Below, in pieces: positions 54,501-64,000 of a DNA stretch of 64,000 bases. The stretch's first letter is position 1. The number at the start of each line of letters is the position of its first letter. The notes under the pieces are model-generated. The model was not told the origin of the DNA, ran no database searches, and was given only the letters and a program-made list of their open reading frames with translations. A program made the position numbers and the translations under genes. The stretch comes from Cheiracanthium punctorium (taxonomy: Eukaryota; Arthropoda; Arachnida; Araneae; Cheiracanthiidae). Location of the stretch: contig JAWZYV010013532.1 in assembly GCA_038373885.1 (NCBI GenBank), forward strand, positions 124,001 to 188,000. The letters run 5' to 3'.

Positions 54501-57500
54501 CAATTACTTCTTCCTGTAAATGACTATCTAACCTCTGAAGTCTCACTATTGAATTCTTCAACTCCTTAGAAATCTTTATAGATCATTCCATGCAACTTCA
54601 TCCAGGCTTATGACACTCATTTCAGATTTCAATGATAATTTTTATAAATGTATAGTTATTAGCATTCTCACTAACATAAAATTTTACTTCGATATCTCTA
54701 ATATTGTTTAAGATCAAAATCATTGAAATAATGTAAAAATAAGCACAAATGACATTTCTGCAAACCCATATTTTAATGGTGCTTTTTCAGTTAAAAATCA
54801 TACTTTCTTCATTTCCAAAACATTAAGTTGAAATTTATACCAAAAGCATACAGATTAAGGGGAAAAAAAAATTCTTGATCATTTTTAATACTGGAACCCC
54901 CCAAATTAACAAAAATTGTTAATTTTTTTTTTTTAAGCTGTTTCAAAAAATGGAGACGACTTTAACAAAGCAAACTATTTTTTTTAACAAAGCCCCCGCT
55001 AGGGAAGAGGTTGGGCAGGCGTATTCTCCCCCCTAACATCAGCACATTGTGCTACATTCTGCAAAGTTAGAAACTTAGTGGGCAAACTTGATAAAAAAAA
55101 GTTTTTTTTTTTTTTTTTTTTCTGGTGGATTTTGCAAAATTCTAACTTAAGGGATTATCATTAAAGTTTTTTTTTTTTTTTTTTTTTACACAAAAATGAT
55201 AGTTTCTAAATGTGGCAGACTGCAAAGAATTATAAAACTAGTAGGTCTGGCAAAATTACAAACTTAGTTGCAAAATTCTAAGATGAAATTTGATATTGTT
55301 CCTTCTCCTGTTTAATATGAAAATGTTATTATTGAATTATTGTTTATTAATTTAATTTTACTAGGTGCTCTTTAAAGTAAGAAATGCAAACCTTTTGTTT
55401 ATGAAAAATGTTACTTATTATTTTAATGACTTTAAATTTTTTAGTCAAAATTTGAACGCATACAATAAATGGGCGTCAAACATTTTTTCCATATTTTTTT
55501 TTATGATATAGAGTATCTTTACTCATATTGCATCATTCAGATATTTATTTTGCTAAACATCTTTGCATCTTTCATACGATTTGCATTCAAAATAATCCTC
55601 AAGCAGAGCAATTCTCTGAATGTGTGATAAATTCATTTCACTATGAAGAACAAAATAACATAGAACATTATTCTCTCAAAACTTGAGAGCAAAAAGAAAC
55701 GAACAATAAAAACTAAAGAATCGCCTACAATGATAGGCAGACGATAAAATTTAATATAAAAAAAAAACATGGACAGTGAGATCTATAAGTTGGAGTACAG
55801 GAACTTTTAGGACACACTGTACAATCTGAATTTGAAGCTGAACCTGGTTAATGAATGAAAATATAGATTAGGCAACTCCTATACAAAATTTCATATATTA
55901 CTACAAACATCTTAATTTAGATCATATTATTAGAAGATATGGAATCAAAGAATTAAATACAGATAAAATATATCCGAGATATCAAGGATCTAGGCGGGGT
56001 TGGCATGTAACACCAATCACTCACAACATTAATGAGAGGACTAGCACTATTTGTCCTTGACAAGTTTTTAAATATTAGGTTGTAACTGTGACAAAGCACA
56101 CTTCAGGCTACTTTCAATCTTCAGCTTAGCTTGATATTTTGCCTTTATGAAAATGAATGTCGAACATCCACATTCACAGAGATATGTGGATGAAAACTGC
56201 ATTAACAACCACAAAGCTTCCAAAGCAACTTGTGGGTAAACAGAAAAATAGCATAACCACAAATATAGATTTTTTTTTTAAGTGACTTACAACAACAATT
56301 AGTACAAGTAATTTACAACAACAACAAAAAAAAAGCACTTTCAGTTTTTAATAAAATTAAAACAAACAGCATGGTCATTAACAATCACAACAGAAATGGC
56401 GGTCAGATCTAGTACACTCAGGTGCGGAGATGAATGACAAGAATCAGGTGACACTGGTATGCATGACTCAGACGGGGAAAATATGGAAAATTTGAAAGGA
56501 GAAAGGGAAAAATTAAGATTTCTGTTTCTGTGAAATTAAGATTTTTGCAAGCTCAGGAGTTTTACATATCCAGCACTTGGTATTTATTGCCTGGTTAGTC
56601 ATCCTTTATTTTGGATATTTTAATTTTACACCTAACACCCATAACTCATTAAAACTTTTTATTTGGGAATACCTTATTCCCCCGTACACGATATATATTT
56701 CGGTTACACACATAACCATCTTCAGTCGTTTCTGGAGCTCTCACTAATGGCGGCTTCTTTTTATATCTTCGTCGTTCTTCTTCTTGAAAGTTCGATGCAT
56801 GACGTCGTCCCCATGCATCGAACTTTCAAGAAGAAGAACGACGAAGATATAAAAAGAAGCCGCCATTAGTGAGAGCTCCAGAAACGACTGAAGATGGTTA
56901 TGTGTGTAACCGAAATATATATCGTGTACGGGGGAATAAGGTATTCCCAAATAAAAAGTTTTAACTAATTAATCCGCCGTATTAAATAATGTTTTATGTG
57001 TCTTTATTACCCATAACTCAATTTAAAGATCTGTAATCCAGAAAAGTCCAAAATCACCTAAGTTCTAATGATTCTGGACTTCCTACTGTATTTATCTTTC
57101 TGTAATGCAAAATGTGTGACCCATGCCAGATGCCAGTGTACCTGGAAACTGGGGATGTAACGGATAGTGATTTTGCCGGATACCGTGGGGGTATATGTAT
57201 CCGAAACTCTTTTGGTTGCCGGATACGGATATATGACCGGATATCCAGCACTAAACATGTATTTAGTTATCAAGTATATTTTTTCATTTTTTAAAATATA
57301 TAACATCAGAACATGTTTCACACATCATTAAAGTATTTTTTAATAATTGACTTATAATTTACAAAAACTAAATATCTTTACATATATGTACATAAAAAAT
57401 GTTACTTATAATGTAAAAAGTTAAAATATTCTTTTTATGTATGCACTAATGGCAGAAACAAATTAATTTTAACCATGACACATTTATTACTGTATCTATA

Positions 57501-59988
57501 ATTGCAGATTATTTTCACAAAGAAACGCATACTTTTTTCATTTATTTAAAAATAAGATATAGATAAGATACCTATGACAGATGTGTTATTTTTTTTTCCG
57601 AACATACATTTAATACCTTTTCTCTGTTTTAATAATTTCATATTAATTTACTTAAGTCATTTTTAGTTTTATTTTAAGTTAAATTACTTTTAAAGATTGC
57701 CTTCTTTTGTAGTTTTATACAGGTATGAAACAGACTTTTTCAGGGTATGCATTAAATTTCTTAAATCAAAAATATTTTCTTTTCAAAGTACCAGTTAAAA
57801 AACAAAAATAGTACTGTTTAATTGCTTTGCTTCTAAAATATACGAGCATTCTTTTACAGAAAAATTTATATGGCACCATGTGGGGGGAAATGGACAATTT
57901 CACTTTTTACTTGAGTTCAACACTCCGTCTCACACACACACACACACACAAAATTAAAAAAAAGATGAAGTACTTTATATATGGAGTGATAATCATACAC
58001 ATTACTGTAGTAGTAACTAAAACAACTATTTTAAACTAGTAAAAGACCATGTTACAACATGGCTGTCTACACAAGCAGCCGTTATAATTTTCATTAATAA
58101 ATATTTCACAAACACATTTTAAAGGTACATATTGTAAGTAGACTTAACTTTAAAAATCAAACTAGTAGAAAATCATAAATGAATTTAAATAACTAAATTC
58201 AATTAAAAAATATGCAAAATAAAGGTTAATTTTTAATCATTAGGTATTGGAGACTTCAATAAAGGAATGCTCAGTAAAAGATTATCATTTAGAAAAAGGA
58301 TGAAGATTGAAAACTTCTCCTTGCCTCTGTAAATAAATTTTGAAGGCAGAATAATCTGAGTTTTTCCATGGGGAGAGTATAAAATTACATTATTTTTGGG
58401 ATTACTATGAGATTGTTTAATTTGCTGTTTTTTCAGTTAAAAAAAGAGATCGCTCTGTTTCATGTATCACTTTATCAAGAAAATTCAAATATAATTTTCC
58501 ACCCTGTCCCATGCATATTATACAACAGGGTGTCCCAAAAATAGCACCCAAACTCTAGCCAGATTCCTCATTGGAAGTACATAAAAATTGCCCAAAGAAC
58601 TGTACCTGTACGATCCATAGTTTTTGAGAAAAATAGGAAAAACAAAATATGGCATCACATCTGGTGGCAGGAAAAACAACTAGAAACATTAAATTGGATA
58701 CTAGATTACATATGGGGGACTCTGTGTTACGGCCGCTACAATATGGCACCTATTGATTGCTTTCAAGGAAAACGATTGAAAAAGAATTTATCTATCAATT
58801 TCTAATAACAAATAGTGATTCAGTCCCTCCCCTTCGTGGTGGTGTATTTATGTGGGCACCAGATGGAATGTAACTAGTTGGCGATTACACTGCACACACA
58901 TGCAAACCTCGATACACACGGTGGACATTTTGACCATCATTTTATGAAAGCAAATGCAAAAAAAAATTATGTTCAAGATTCTAATAAAGGCTCTTTTCAT
59001 ACACCGGAAATGACATTTCTGCTTTTTCCTCACACTTTTCTTGAAACTATAGGCTGTACAGTTATGGTTCTTTGGGCACATTTTATGTACTCCCAACGAG
59101 GAATCTGGCTGTGTAGAGTTTGGGCACTATTTTTAGGACACCCTGTACTTAGAACTTTAGTAGTGTTCAGCTGGATATCCAGCAGAGAAGTCGGATATCT
59201 GGTAGTTATGATTCAGATATCCGACAGTATTTTGGATATTGAAAAATCAGCCGGATATCTGTTGCATCCCTACTAGGAAATTTTAAATCAGTCATTTTTG
59301 GCAAAATAGAATGAAGAATACCTTTTCTCTCTATTCAGTTTTAAGAAAGCATACAATGTGAAATGTAGGGCAATGATGACACTTTTTCCCCGTAAAGGAA
59401 TCAAGAAATAGTCATGATGTTGAATCAAAAAGTAGGCTAATTAAGGAAATAAGTAATGCAGGGGTTGATTTAGGAATTTTTTTCAGGATCTCATTTTTGC
59501 TAATTTTAATGTCTATTCTTGTGACTTTTCATAAAAATTTGTGTGACAGTCACTTTTTTCTTAAAATAATTTCCAAAACAAAAGTACCCAGGTTTTGAAA
59601 AGATACAAAACTATAAATCAATGAAAACCTTATCTGACTTCCATGCTTGATTTTTAGTATAAGCAGCATCTACAAGATAAGGTTTTTCTCTTGACAACAG
59701 AATTAACCCATCTCTTTCTGCACTAGTGCGAGAACCACGGAAAAAAGCTGCAGATTTTTTCTTCGACCATGGCCATTTTTCATTAGTTCTGAAACAATAA
59801 AAATATTTTTGCAGGTTTCTTAATTTATGTATTTTACATTATACAAAAATATGATATTTTCTCATTTACTTGTTAATGAGTTTTCTTTGTACATCCCATC
59901 TTCCAAGACCTATAGGATATAAGCTTATAGCAGGTCCCCCTTCCCAGAATGTCCATGCAGGATACATAATGTCCCAGTACTGATCTGT
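51447..59988 (-). CDS. POGLUT1: POGLUT1/rumi protein O-glucosyltransferase, partial gene (five 3' exons)
   Basis: POGLUT1 (GT90 family) works in the ER lumen, adding O-glucose (and in some cases xylose) to EGF repeats of Notch-type receptors. Five exons on the minus strand join in frame: 59870-59988, 59629-59788, 54112-54338, 51677-51733 and 51447-51591, with intron lengths 81, 5290, 2378 and 85 bp. All introns are GT-AG. The reading contains the family signatures [88 protein letters not shown] and [10 protein letters not shown]. It ends [19 protein letters not shown] … RKS. The N-terminal third (signal peptide, Cys-rich part, the VIN.RDYP region) is not in the window. The C-terminus lacks the KDEL-like ER-retention tail known in human and fly proteins. 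The frame is undamaged, so the gene looks functional. Its introns carry several transposons. Confidence 0.92.
51677..51733 (-). CDS. POGLUT1: POGLUT1 penultimate exon (57 bp)
   Basis: A very short exon: acceptor TTTTTTAG, then GGACCTTTTAAA; donor AG|GTTTGTTT. It encodes [18 protein letters not shown], matching the family's [20 protein letters not shown] region. Phases (1 base in, 2 bases out) fit both neighbours. Confidence 0.9.
51838..51890 (-). mobile_element. 3' fragment of the tRNA-derived SINE, in a POGLUT1 intron
   Basis: Read on the minus strand, CCCTAGGCAGCCCTC and then AGGCTTGCCATAACACACAC match the 3' end of the SINE copies at 14.6-16.5 kb. The tRNA-like head is absent, as in a 5'-truncated insertion. 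It is in the same orientation as POGLUT1. Confidence 0.65.
52407..53218 (+). mobile_element. pogo/Tigger-type element remnant, 812 bp, in a POGLUT1 intron
   Basis: CAGTGGAACTCCGATCTATT at the left pairs with the inverse of the right end, CAGTAGAACCCCGATCTATC. TA flanks both (52405-52406, 53219-53220). Subterminal TTCATCGTTTTCC/CATGCATCGTTTTTTT repeats mark both ends. At about 52700-52890 a broken plus-strand frame ([15 protein letters not shown] … [14 protein letters not shown]) resembles the acidic C-terminus of Tigger transposases. Most of the transposase has been deleted. It lies in the 2.4-kb intron between 51733 and 54112. Confidence 0.75.
53221..54111. other. POGLUT1 intron sequence, nothing recognised
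   Basis: AT-rich intron without recognisable repeats. Confidence 0.5.
54112..54338 (-). CDS. POGLUT1: POGLUT1 core exon with the nucleotide-sugar-binding region
   Basis: Acceptor …TCTTTGTAG, then GATACTCTG; donor ATAGA|GTAAGTATT, near consensus. It encodes 75 codons including [19 protein letters not shown] and [20 protein letters not shown], the most conserved stretch of the family. Where the human protein has CGSLVFHVG, this one has CKSLVFHVG. Confidence 0.95.
54339..56636. other. POGLUT1 intron sequence with T-runs
   Basis: Poly(T) runs occur at 55102-55121 and 55166-55188. No exon or element end was recognised. Confidence 0.5.
56649..57008. mobile_element. Near-perfect palindromic retroelement-like insertion with 12-bp target duplication
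   Basis: Positions 56649-56801 and 56812-56964 are exact inverses as far as I can read, so 153-bp arms surround a 10-bp loop (ACGTCGTCCC). A 44-bp tail with no inverse follows (56965-57008). The direct repeat ACCCATAACTCA (56637-56648, 57009-57020) brackets the whole. The arm contains CTGAAGA, a GGTTA…TAACC stem and GAAA, a hammerhead-like core. Terminal hammerhead motifs and head-to-head copies are known features of Penelope-like retroelements, so I infer a short, head-to-head Penelope-like derivative. The identical 68-residue frames on both strands are a by-product of the palindrome. It lies in a POGLUT1 intron. Confidence 0.75.
56884..56925 (+). ncRNA. Hammerhead-ribozyme-like motif (right arm)
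   Basis: Possible stem I is ACGA (56884-56887) with TCGT (56922-56925). The core CTGAAGA is at 56888-56894. Stem II is GGTTA (56896-56900), loop TGTGTG, TAACC (56907-56911). GAAA follows at 56912-56915, then ATAT-type bases that could form a two-pair stem III, with ATA before the cleavage position. One extra T (56895) between the core and stem II departs from the consensus, so activity is doubtful. The inverse copy lies at 56688-56729 on the minus strand. Confidence 0.4.
57021..58525. other. POGLUT1 intron with worn element fragments
   Basis: 57030-57090 has CTGTAATCCAGAA and GATTCTGGACTTCCTACTGTA, resembling a collapsed pogo-type MITE. 57130-57250 has GGATGTAACGGATA and repeated GCCGGATA, resembling the hAT MITE family of 46768-47039. 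A (CA)n stretch lies at about 57934-57949. Confidence 0.45.
58526..59145. mobile_element. Mariner-type MITE, 620 bp, in a POGLUT1 intron
   Basis: CAGGGTGTCCCAAAAATAGC at the left pairs with GCACTATTTTTAGGACACCCTG at the right. The pairing extends into CCAAACTCTAGCCAGATTCC and its inverse. TA follows the right end and AA precedes the left end, so one target copy is mutated. No transposase is recognisable. Confidence 0.75.
59160..59274. mobile_element. Short relative of the GATGCAACAGATATCCGGC hAT family
   Basis: CAGCTGGATATCCAGC at the left and GCCGGATATCTGTTGCATCCCTA at the right, with ATATCCGAC/GGATATCTGG repeats between, match the family of 46768-47039. No flanking duplication was found. 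Confidence 0.5.
59629..59788 (-). CDS. POGLUT1: POGLUT1 exon with the FRGSRTS motif
   Basis: Acceptor …TTGTTTCAG, then AACTAATG; donor GATAAG|GTTTTCAT. It encodes [33 protein letters not shown] and [19 protein letters not shown]. The donor was chosen because it keeps phase 0 with the GAT that opens the next exon and gives the expected two residues between AWKS and DTLG. Confidence 0.93.
59870..59988 (-). CDS. POGLUT1: POGLUT1 exon, most 5' one in the window
   Basis: Acceptor …TTCATTTTAG, then ACAGATCAG; donor ACAA|GTAAATG. It encodes [20 protein letters not shown] and [19 protein letters not shown], matching the family's [15 protein letters not shown]…YPTGLGRWD segment. The upstream exon (VINVRDYP…FSFSK equivalent) was not found between 59989 and 64000. 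Confidence 0.94.
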
Positions 59989-60857
59989 CTAAAATGAAAA
60001 TACAAATATGCATTTCTAAACAAATCTTATACATAAAAAAACTACATAAAAATAATAATTCTGTCTCTCACACATATAACGATGCATACTTTACAAATAG
60101 TTTAGCATGTAATAATGCATACCACAGTTGAACAATAATGTTTTAACTCCTTTATATATTAGTATATGTTTCTTTGGTGTAGGCTGCTATATTGTTCATC
60201 ATAGCTGGACTAAATTTAGGAGACTCGCTGAATGGCACAAGATACCACGGGACTACGGTCAATAGACTTTGTCCAAGGGATTATCCGACATCTTCCTGTT
60301 CCCTTGGCCAGCCATAAATGTTTCAGAACAGGCATTCTGTTGAAAGTGTTTCTCTTTACTTTTAATTATTTGTTAAGCTTAAGAAAAATATTTATTTCCT
60401 TATCATTTAAATGATTGTCTGAGGAGCTCTGCAGATATATCAAAATCATACTCGTAAAGCTTAATTTTAGAAGTTTCTTTTACTATGGAAGAGGACTCTT
60501 TCTATTTGCCCATTGGAGAATTCCATATCAAAGAGAGTGCATTATGAGGGAATGAATGGCTCAGATAAAAATGAATAGTATTACACTTTGAATAAATCAC
60601 CAGCATCTTTGGATGTTTAACTTATCAAGCGAAGCCTGATAAATTAAAAGTGACAAGCCCATCTTTATTAACAAAATTAAAGTATAATATTCATCTTTTT
60701 AAAGTGTAATATTTTTTTAAATATAAAGTGGCTAACTTCTTGCCAGAAGGAAAATAAATTATTTTATAGAACTTGTGTTCTGTTCAATATGGAAAAAGAA
60801 TTGGGAGTTTTGGGGATTTTTATGATATATTAGCAATCACATTTTAATTAAGGTAAT
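59989..60857. other. POGLUT1 intron sequence, nothing recognised
   Basis: AT-rich. An AATAAA on the minus strand (60664-60669) could be the poly(A) signal of the exon ending at 60858. Confidence 0.4.
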
Positions 60858-61018
60858 TTAAGAAAAAGGCTCTTGTTCAAGATCTTTTGCGGGAGAGGGT
60901 GGCAGTACTCCCTTTAAAAAATTATGACTTCCTATAGCTTCAAGACACATCTGATGTTCAGCTATGCTTAGTCCACTTCCAAAACTTTTCTGCACATCAC
61001 TGCAAAATACATCTATTG
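60858..61018 (-). CDS. Unrecognised terminal coding exon inside a POGLUT1 intron
   Basis: On the minus strand a strong polypyrimidine tract and CAG acceptor end at 61019. They are followed by a 53-codon open frame: IDVFCSDVQKSFGSGLS, then IAEHQMCLEAIGSHNFLKGV, then LPPSPAKDLEQEPFS, ending in TAA at 60858-60860. An AATAAA lies about 190 bases downstream. It does not match any part of POGLUT1 that I know, and I do not recognise the protein. It could be the last exon of a gene nested in the intron on the same strand, an alternative 3' end for POGLUT1 transcripts, or a chance frame. The composition (balanced, with Cys, His, Trp-free, proline-rich tail) looks protein-like. Confidence 0.4.
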
Positions 61019-61158
61019 CTGAAAAAAAAATTTAATGTGATTATTTTGTTACAAATTATTTTATGTTTAGACCCCTTTCAACCATTTTTTACATATTTTG
61101 TGTCTCACAAGCTCTATTTTTATCCAATTGATGAATTTTTTTAAATGTAATCCAAATA

Positions 61159-61752
61159 CACTATCTGGCTAAAAGTACCTGGCAACCCAAAAGAGTGATT
61201 CTGGCGGGTGACGCCATTTGATGTATAATCAAAAGCTATAAAAGTGTTGGTAGTAGTTTGTCAGGTTGTATATATGCATTTGTGAAGCAATGAGTAAGTC
61301 AAAAGAGCTTAGTGAGTTCGATCGTGGCAGTATAGTGGGATGCCACCTTTGTGAGAAATCTTTTTGTAAGATACGGACATTCTACAGAAGTCTAAATAGA
61401 CCGTGAGTGATGTAATTACGAAGTGGAAACACTACAGCAGTAAAACTACCGAAAAAAGTGAGCGTAGCCGCAGAACTCTGAAATAGGTAGCAAAAAACAA
61501 TCGCGAGTCCTCGTTGGTGGAAATTTCTCAGGAGTTCCAAAGTTCATCAGGAGTTGGTGTTAGCAGCAGGACTATTTGTCAAGAGTTAAAAACTTGGTAT
61601 TCCATGGTTGTGCAGCTGCTCATAAGCCGAAAATCACTCCACAGAATGCGAAGCATCGATTGCAATGGTGCAGAGCTCACCACCATTGGACTGTGGACAT
61701 GATGAAAACTGTTCTTTGGAGTGGTGAATCTCGCTTCACAGTCTGGCAGCAT
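61159..61752 (+). pseudogene. Tc1-type transposon, 5' part only, with broken transposase
   Basis: The left end CACTATCTGGCTAAAAGTAC follows TA (61157-61158) and resembles Tc1-family ends. The transposase starts at 61290 (MSKSKELSEFDRGSIVGCHL). After frame changes it continues with the paired helix-turn-helix region (EFQSSSGVGVSSRTI; AAAHKPKITPQNAKHRLQWC) and reaches the first catalytic region as LWSGESRFTVWQ (usually SDES). The sequence then changes abruptly to GGGCGTCGGCAAGGGGGGTC, like a hAT MITE end. The catalytic remainder and right end are missing. The replacement of Asp by Gly in SDES would by itself abolish activity. Confidence 0.75.
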
Positions 61753-64000
61753 GGGCGTCGGCAAGGGGGGTCAAATGGGTCACTTGACACACACACATAC
61801 ACCCCGGAAAAACTGACCTTTTTTTTAAAAAAAGATTAGACATCATATACAAAAATGTAACCTGCCCCCTTTCCAGAAGTAAAGTATCTTATGGATTTTA
61901 ACATACTTCAACAACTCACTGTAAAATTTCTGCGAAGAAAAAGATTATTTTCCTAATTGCTAACATGTTTCAACCAAGGATGAATTAAAGGGAAGGGACG
62001 TAAGGGGCGACTGCCCTCTCGTTAAAAAAATCAATTTAAAAAACCATTTTACTTCCATAAAATGGATGTGTCTGTGTATGTGAATCTTCCAACTGACCCC
62101 TCACACACACACAAACAAAATTGCATTAATCCATCGCAGATTTCAACACATGCATGGCATCTTTACAGAAAATCAGAACATTTTCATATTTTATCTTGTA
62201 ATCTTATTTGTTCTAGCATTAATATTTAAGATACATTCTTCTCCTGAATTGTACTTTTATCACTTCAAGTTTCTTATAAGTTTATTTGACCCACATAGTT
62301 CTACAGTTTTATTTTTACATTCCATAATTTGCTTGTCAAGCATATTTAAAGAACTAAGTAGGGATCAACCGATATATAAGTAAAAAATGGTATTTTGTAT
62401 GTGCACTGAATATTTGCGTAAATCAAACATAATTAATTGTAGTTATGTCTTATTACTCCTAAGTGCTACAATAACTTGGTAGATTCCATTCAATTGGCCG
62501 GAAAGTGCTATAGCCAATCAAGCAATAGCAAGTAGTAGTAATCCTTAACCTGTGCACTTGCACCAGGAATGGAAAATGGAATTGCTCAAGGAGAAGACAG
62601 ACATGGCTGTTTTTGTTCACCATGAAATGTACCCTACTTTTTGTCAAGTACTTAGTAGCCGAAAAGTGCCGTTGATTCTAACCGACTAAGAATTTAATCC
62701 CCTTTTAAAGATGTCCCTGGATAGAAAGCAATGAATACATTTAGGAGGGATTACAATTATTGAATTGAAGCGCGAATACAATCATTGGATTGAAGCACTT
62801 GTGGTCTTTCTGGTCAAGAATGAGAATGAAAAAAGTTGCACGTTTCTTTTAAAAATTGTCATTGCTACCTTCCTCATTGTGGAAGAGTGGGTGTCATGGC
62901 CTTTCATGCAGGGTGGAAAATATATAAGCTTATACACTTAAGCACTGGCAGTATTGGACGAAAGGAGTAAGGGGAGGAATACACCACAAGACTTGGGCTG
63001 TTTTGCAAGGGAATTAGAGAGCTAAAGATAAGTATGCATCACTGCAATGAATAAATTCCTGGTTTCACAGCAGTCAAGAGTCTAAAGCCCTTTCTCTAGT
63101 GCACTATTGTCCCCCTCCCCCTTTGCTATGTCAGCCTAGCCACTGATAACTCCCTATATTTTAGAACAGATGCTTGATAATCTTTTTATGTTTTTATCAA
63201 ATGCAATATAGACAAGCTTTGAGAGTGTAGACATCGAAACACTTCATCTCCGCCATTTCCAGAATTTTTGAACTTCGGTTTTTAGGTTCAGTATAACCGA
63301 AGTCATGTTCACTACAACCGAAAAATACTATGCACATTTCTAATGTAAGTGAATCAGAACTAACAATTTGCTTTCACTAAAGCCGAAAGTTCACTATATC
63401 CAGGTTCACTATAGCCGGAGTTGACTGTATTAGTAGGATTTGAAAATTTATAAACTTCAAGAAACACGTTTGACTTAATTCTTTCTTATGCATTTTATTT
63501 TGCCGTAAAACTGGTGTAATTTCCATGCCACTTCATGTTTTTCAAATGAGCATGATTCTTTAATAGCATTTATGCTTTATTTCAAAAGCATTGGTCAATG
63601 TATTAATAACGACATTAACAATTCTACTGCATACAACAATCTATTCTAGCAGATGAGACTGCCGATATTGCTGCAAAAGAACAATTATTCCTTTGTGTAT
63701 ATTTTGGCAAATCAGCACTGCTGATAATTAAAGAATTTCTAGGTTTCTCAGTCCAACAAGAATTTTATGGAAAAGAGCTTGCTCATTCTGTTACAAAAAA
63801 ATGTTCCCATATCATAACGGACTGAACATGGAAAAACTAATAGAACAACACTAACAAATAACCGTACAATTACTGGAAACTTTCCATAAAATTTTATGGA
63901 AACTCCTCGTTTATATTTGAATACAGGATAATTTCTGCATATCAAGGGCCAGTGTCTCACTAGTACAAAATTTCTAGTGGAATTTACAGGAATAAAATTC
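61753..64000. other. Intergenic or intronic DNA with hAT-like ends
   Basis: CATGGGCGTCGGCAAGGGGG (61750) looks like a hAT MITE left end interrupting the Tc1 copy. The inverse of 63126-63145 (CAGTGGCTAGGCTGACATAG) looks like a hAT right end. The two do not match each other. At 63270-63420 the phrase TTCACTATA(G/T)CCGAA is repeated about five times with variation. No POGLUT1 exon was found. Confidence 0.4.

Noticed and set aside
56663..56950. Two identical 68-residue frames on opposite strands
   Set aside because: They arise because the DNA is a palindrome; neither matches a family. The DNA structure is the real feature.
59629..59640. Non-canonical donor directly after AAGTCA in the POGLUT1 exon
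   Set aside because: A normal GT donor six bases downstream (GATAAG|GTTTTC) keeps the frame and gives the expected two extra residues, so no unusual splice site is needed.
1..64000. Bacterial-style features: operons, ribosome binding sites, origins, riboswitches, phage genes
   Set aside because: Intron-bearing gene, SINEs, TA/8-bp-duplicating transposons and low coding density show a eukaryotic nuclear sequence; no such feature was supported.

Overview
This looks like a piece of an arthropod nuclear genome, perhaps an arachnid. It is AT-rich and has split genes with GT-AG introns, long gene-poor stretches, and a very heavy load of DNA transposons (hAT, Tc1/mariner, pogo/Tigger, piggyBac-type MITEs) plus tRNA-derived SINEs. 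There is no bacterial gene organisation, operon, CRISPR array or phage module. The arachnid guess rests only on degenerate TDPOZ-like BTB repeats and the mix of mobile elements, and is weak.

Host genes are few. The clearest is a POGLUT1/rumi orthologue (protein O-glucosyltransferase, GT90 family) on the minus strand. Five exons are present (59870-59988, 59629-59788, 54112-54338, 51677-51733, 51447-51591) with consistent phases and splice sites. Its N-terminal exons lie beyond the right edge. A single calpain-like domain III exon sits at 21098-21303 on the plus strand. A convincing but unrecognised terminal coding exon sits at 60858-61018 on the minus strand, inside a POGLUT1 intron.

Layout. 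1-6.7 kb: piggyBac-type MITE, a decayed Tc1 element, a TA-inserting MITE. 8.4-14.1 kb: one 5.7-kb hAT-type insertion with a perfect 8-bp target duplication, itself carrying two younger insertions. 14.6-18.1 kb: three SINEs, a GC-rich hAT MITE and a diverged tRNA-like tandem array. 19-21 kb: palindrome, minisatellite and nested long-TIR MITEs. 21.1 kb: calpain exon. 22-30.4 kb: hAT MITEs, an IS630/Tc1/mariner element with DUF4817-like and DDD domains, an internally deleted mariner, and a hAT element with two MITEs inside. 32.3-38.9 kb: degenerate tandem BTB/POZ fragments around a 0.7-kb foldback. 40.1-42.5 kb: SINE and hAT transposase pseudogene. 46-51 kb: small hAT MITEs and nested pogo/Tigger-type elements. 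51.4-60 kb: POGLUT1, whose introns hold a Tigger remnant, a SINE fragment, a near-perfect 153-bp-arm palindrome with hammerhead-like motifs, and a mariner-type MITE. 61.2 kb: truncated Tc1 copy.

The genes do not form a visible pathway. The main story is layered transposition, with insertion order readable from target-site duplications. I did not find a convincing undescribed defence or metabolic system. The most unusual item is the palindromic insertion at 56649-57008.
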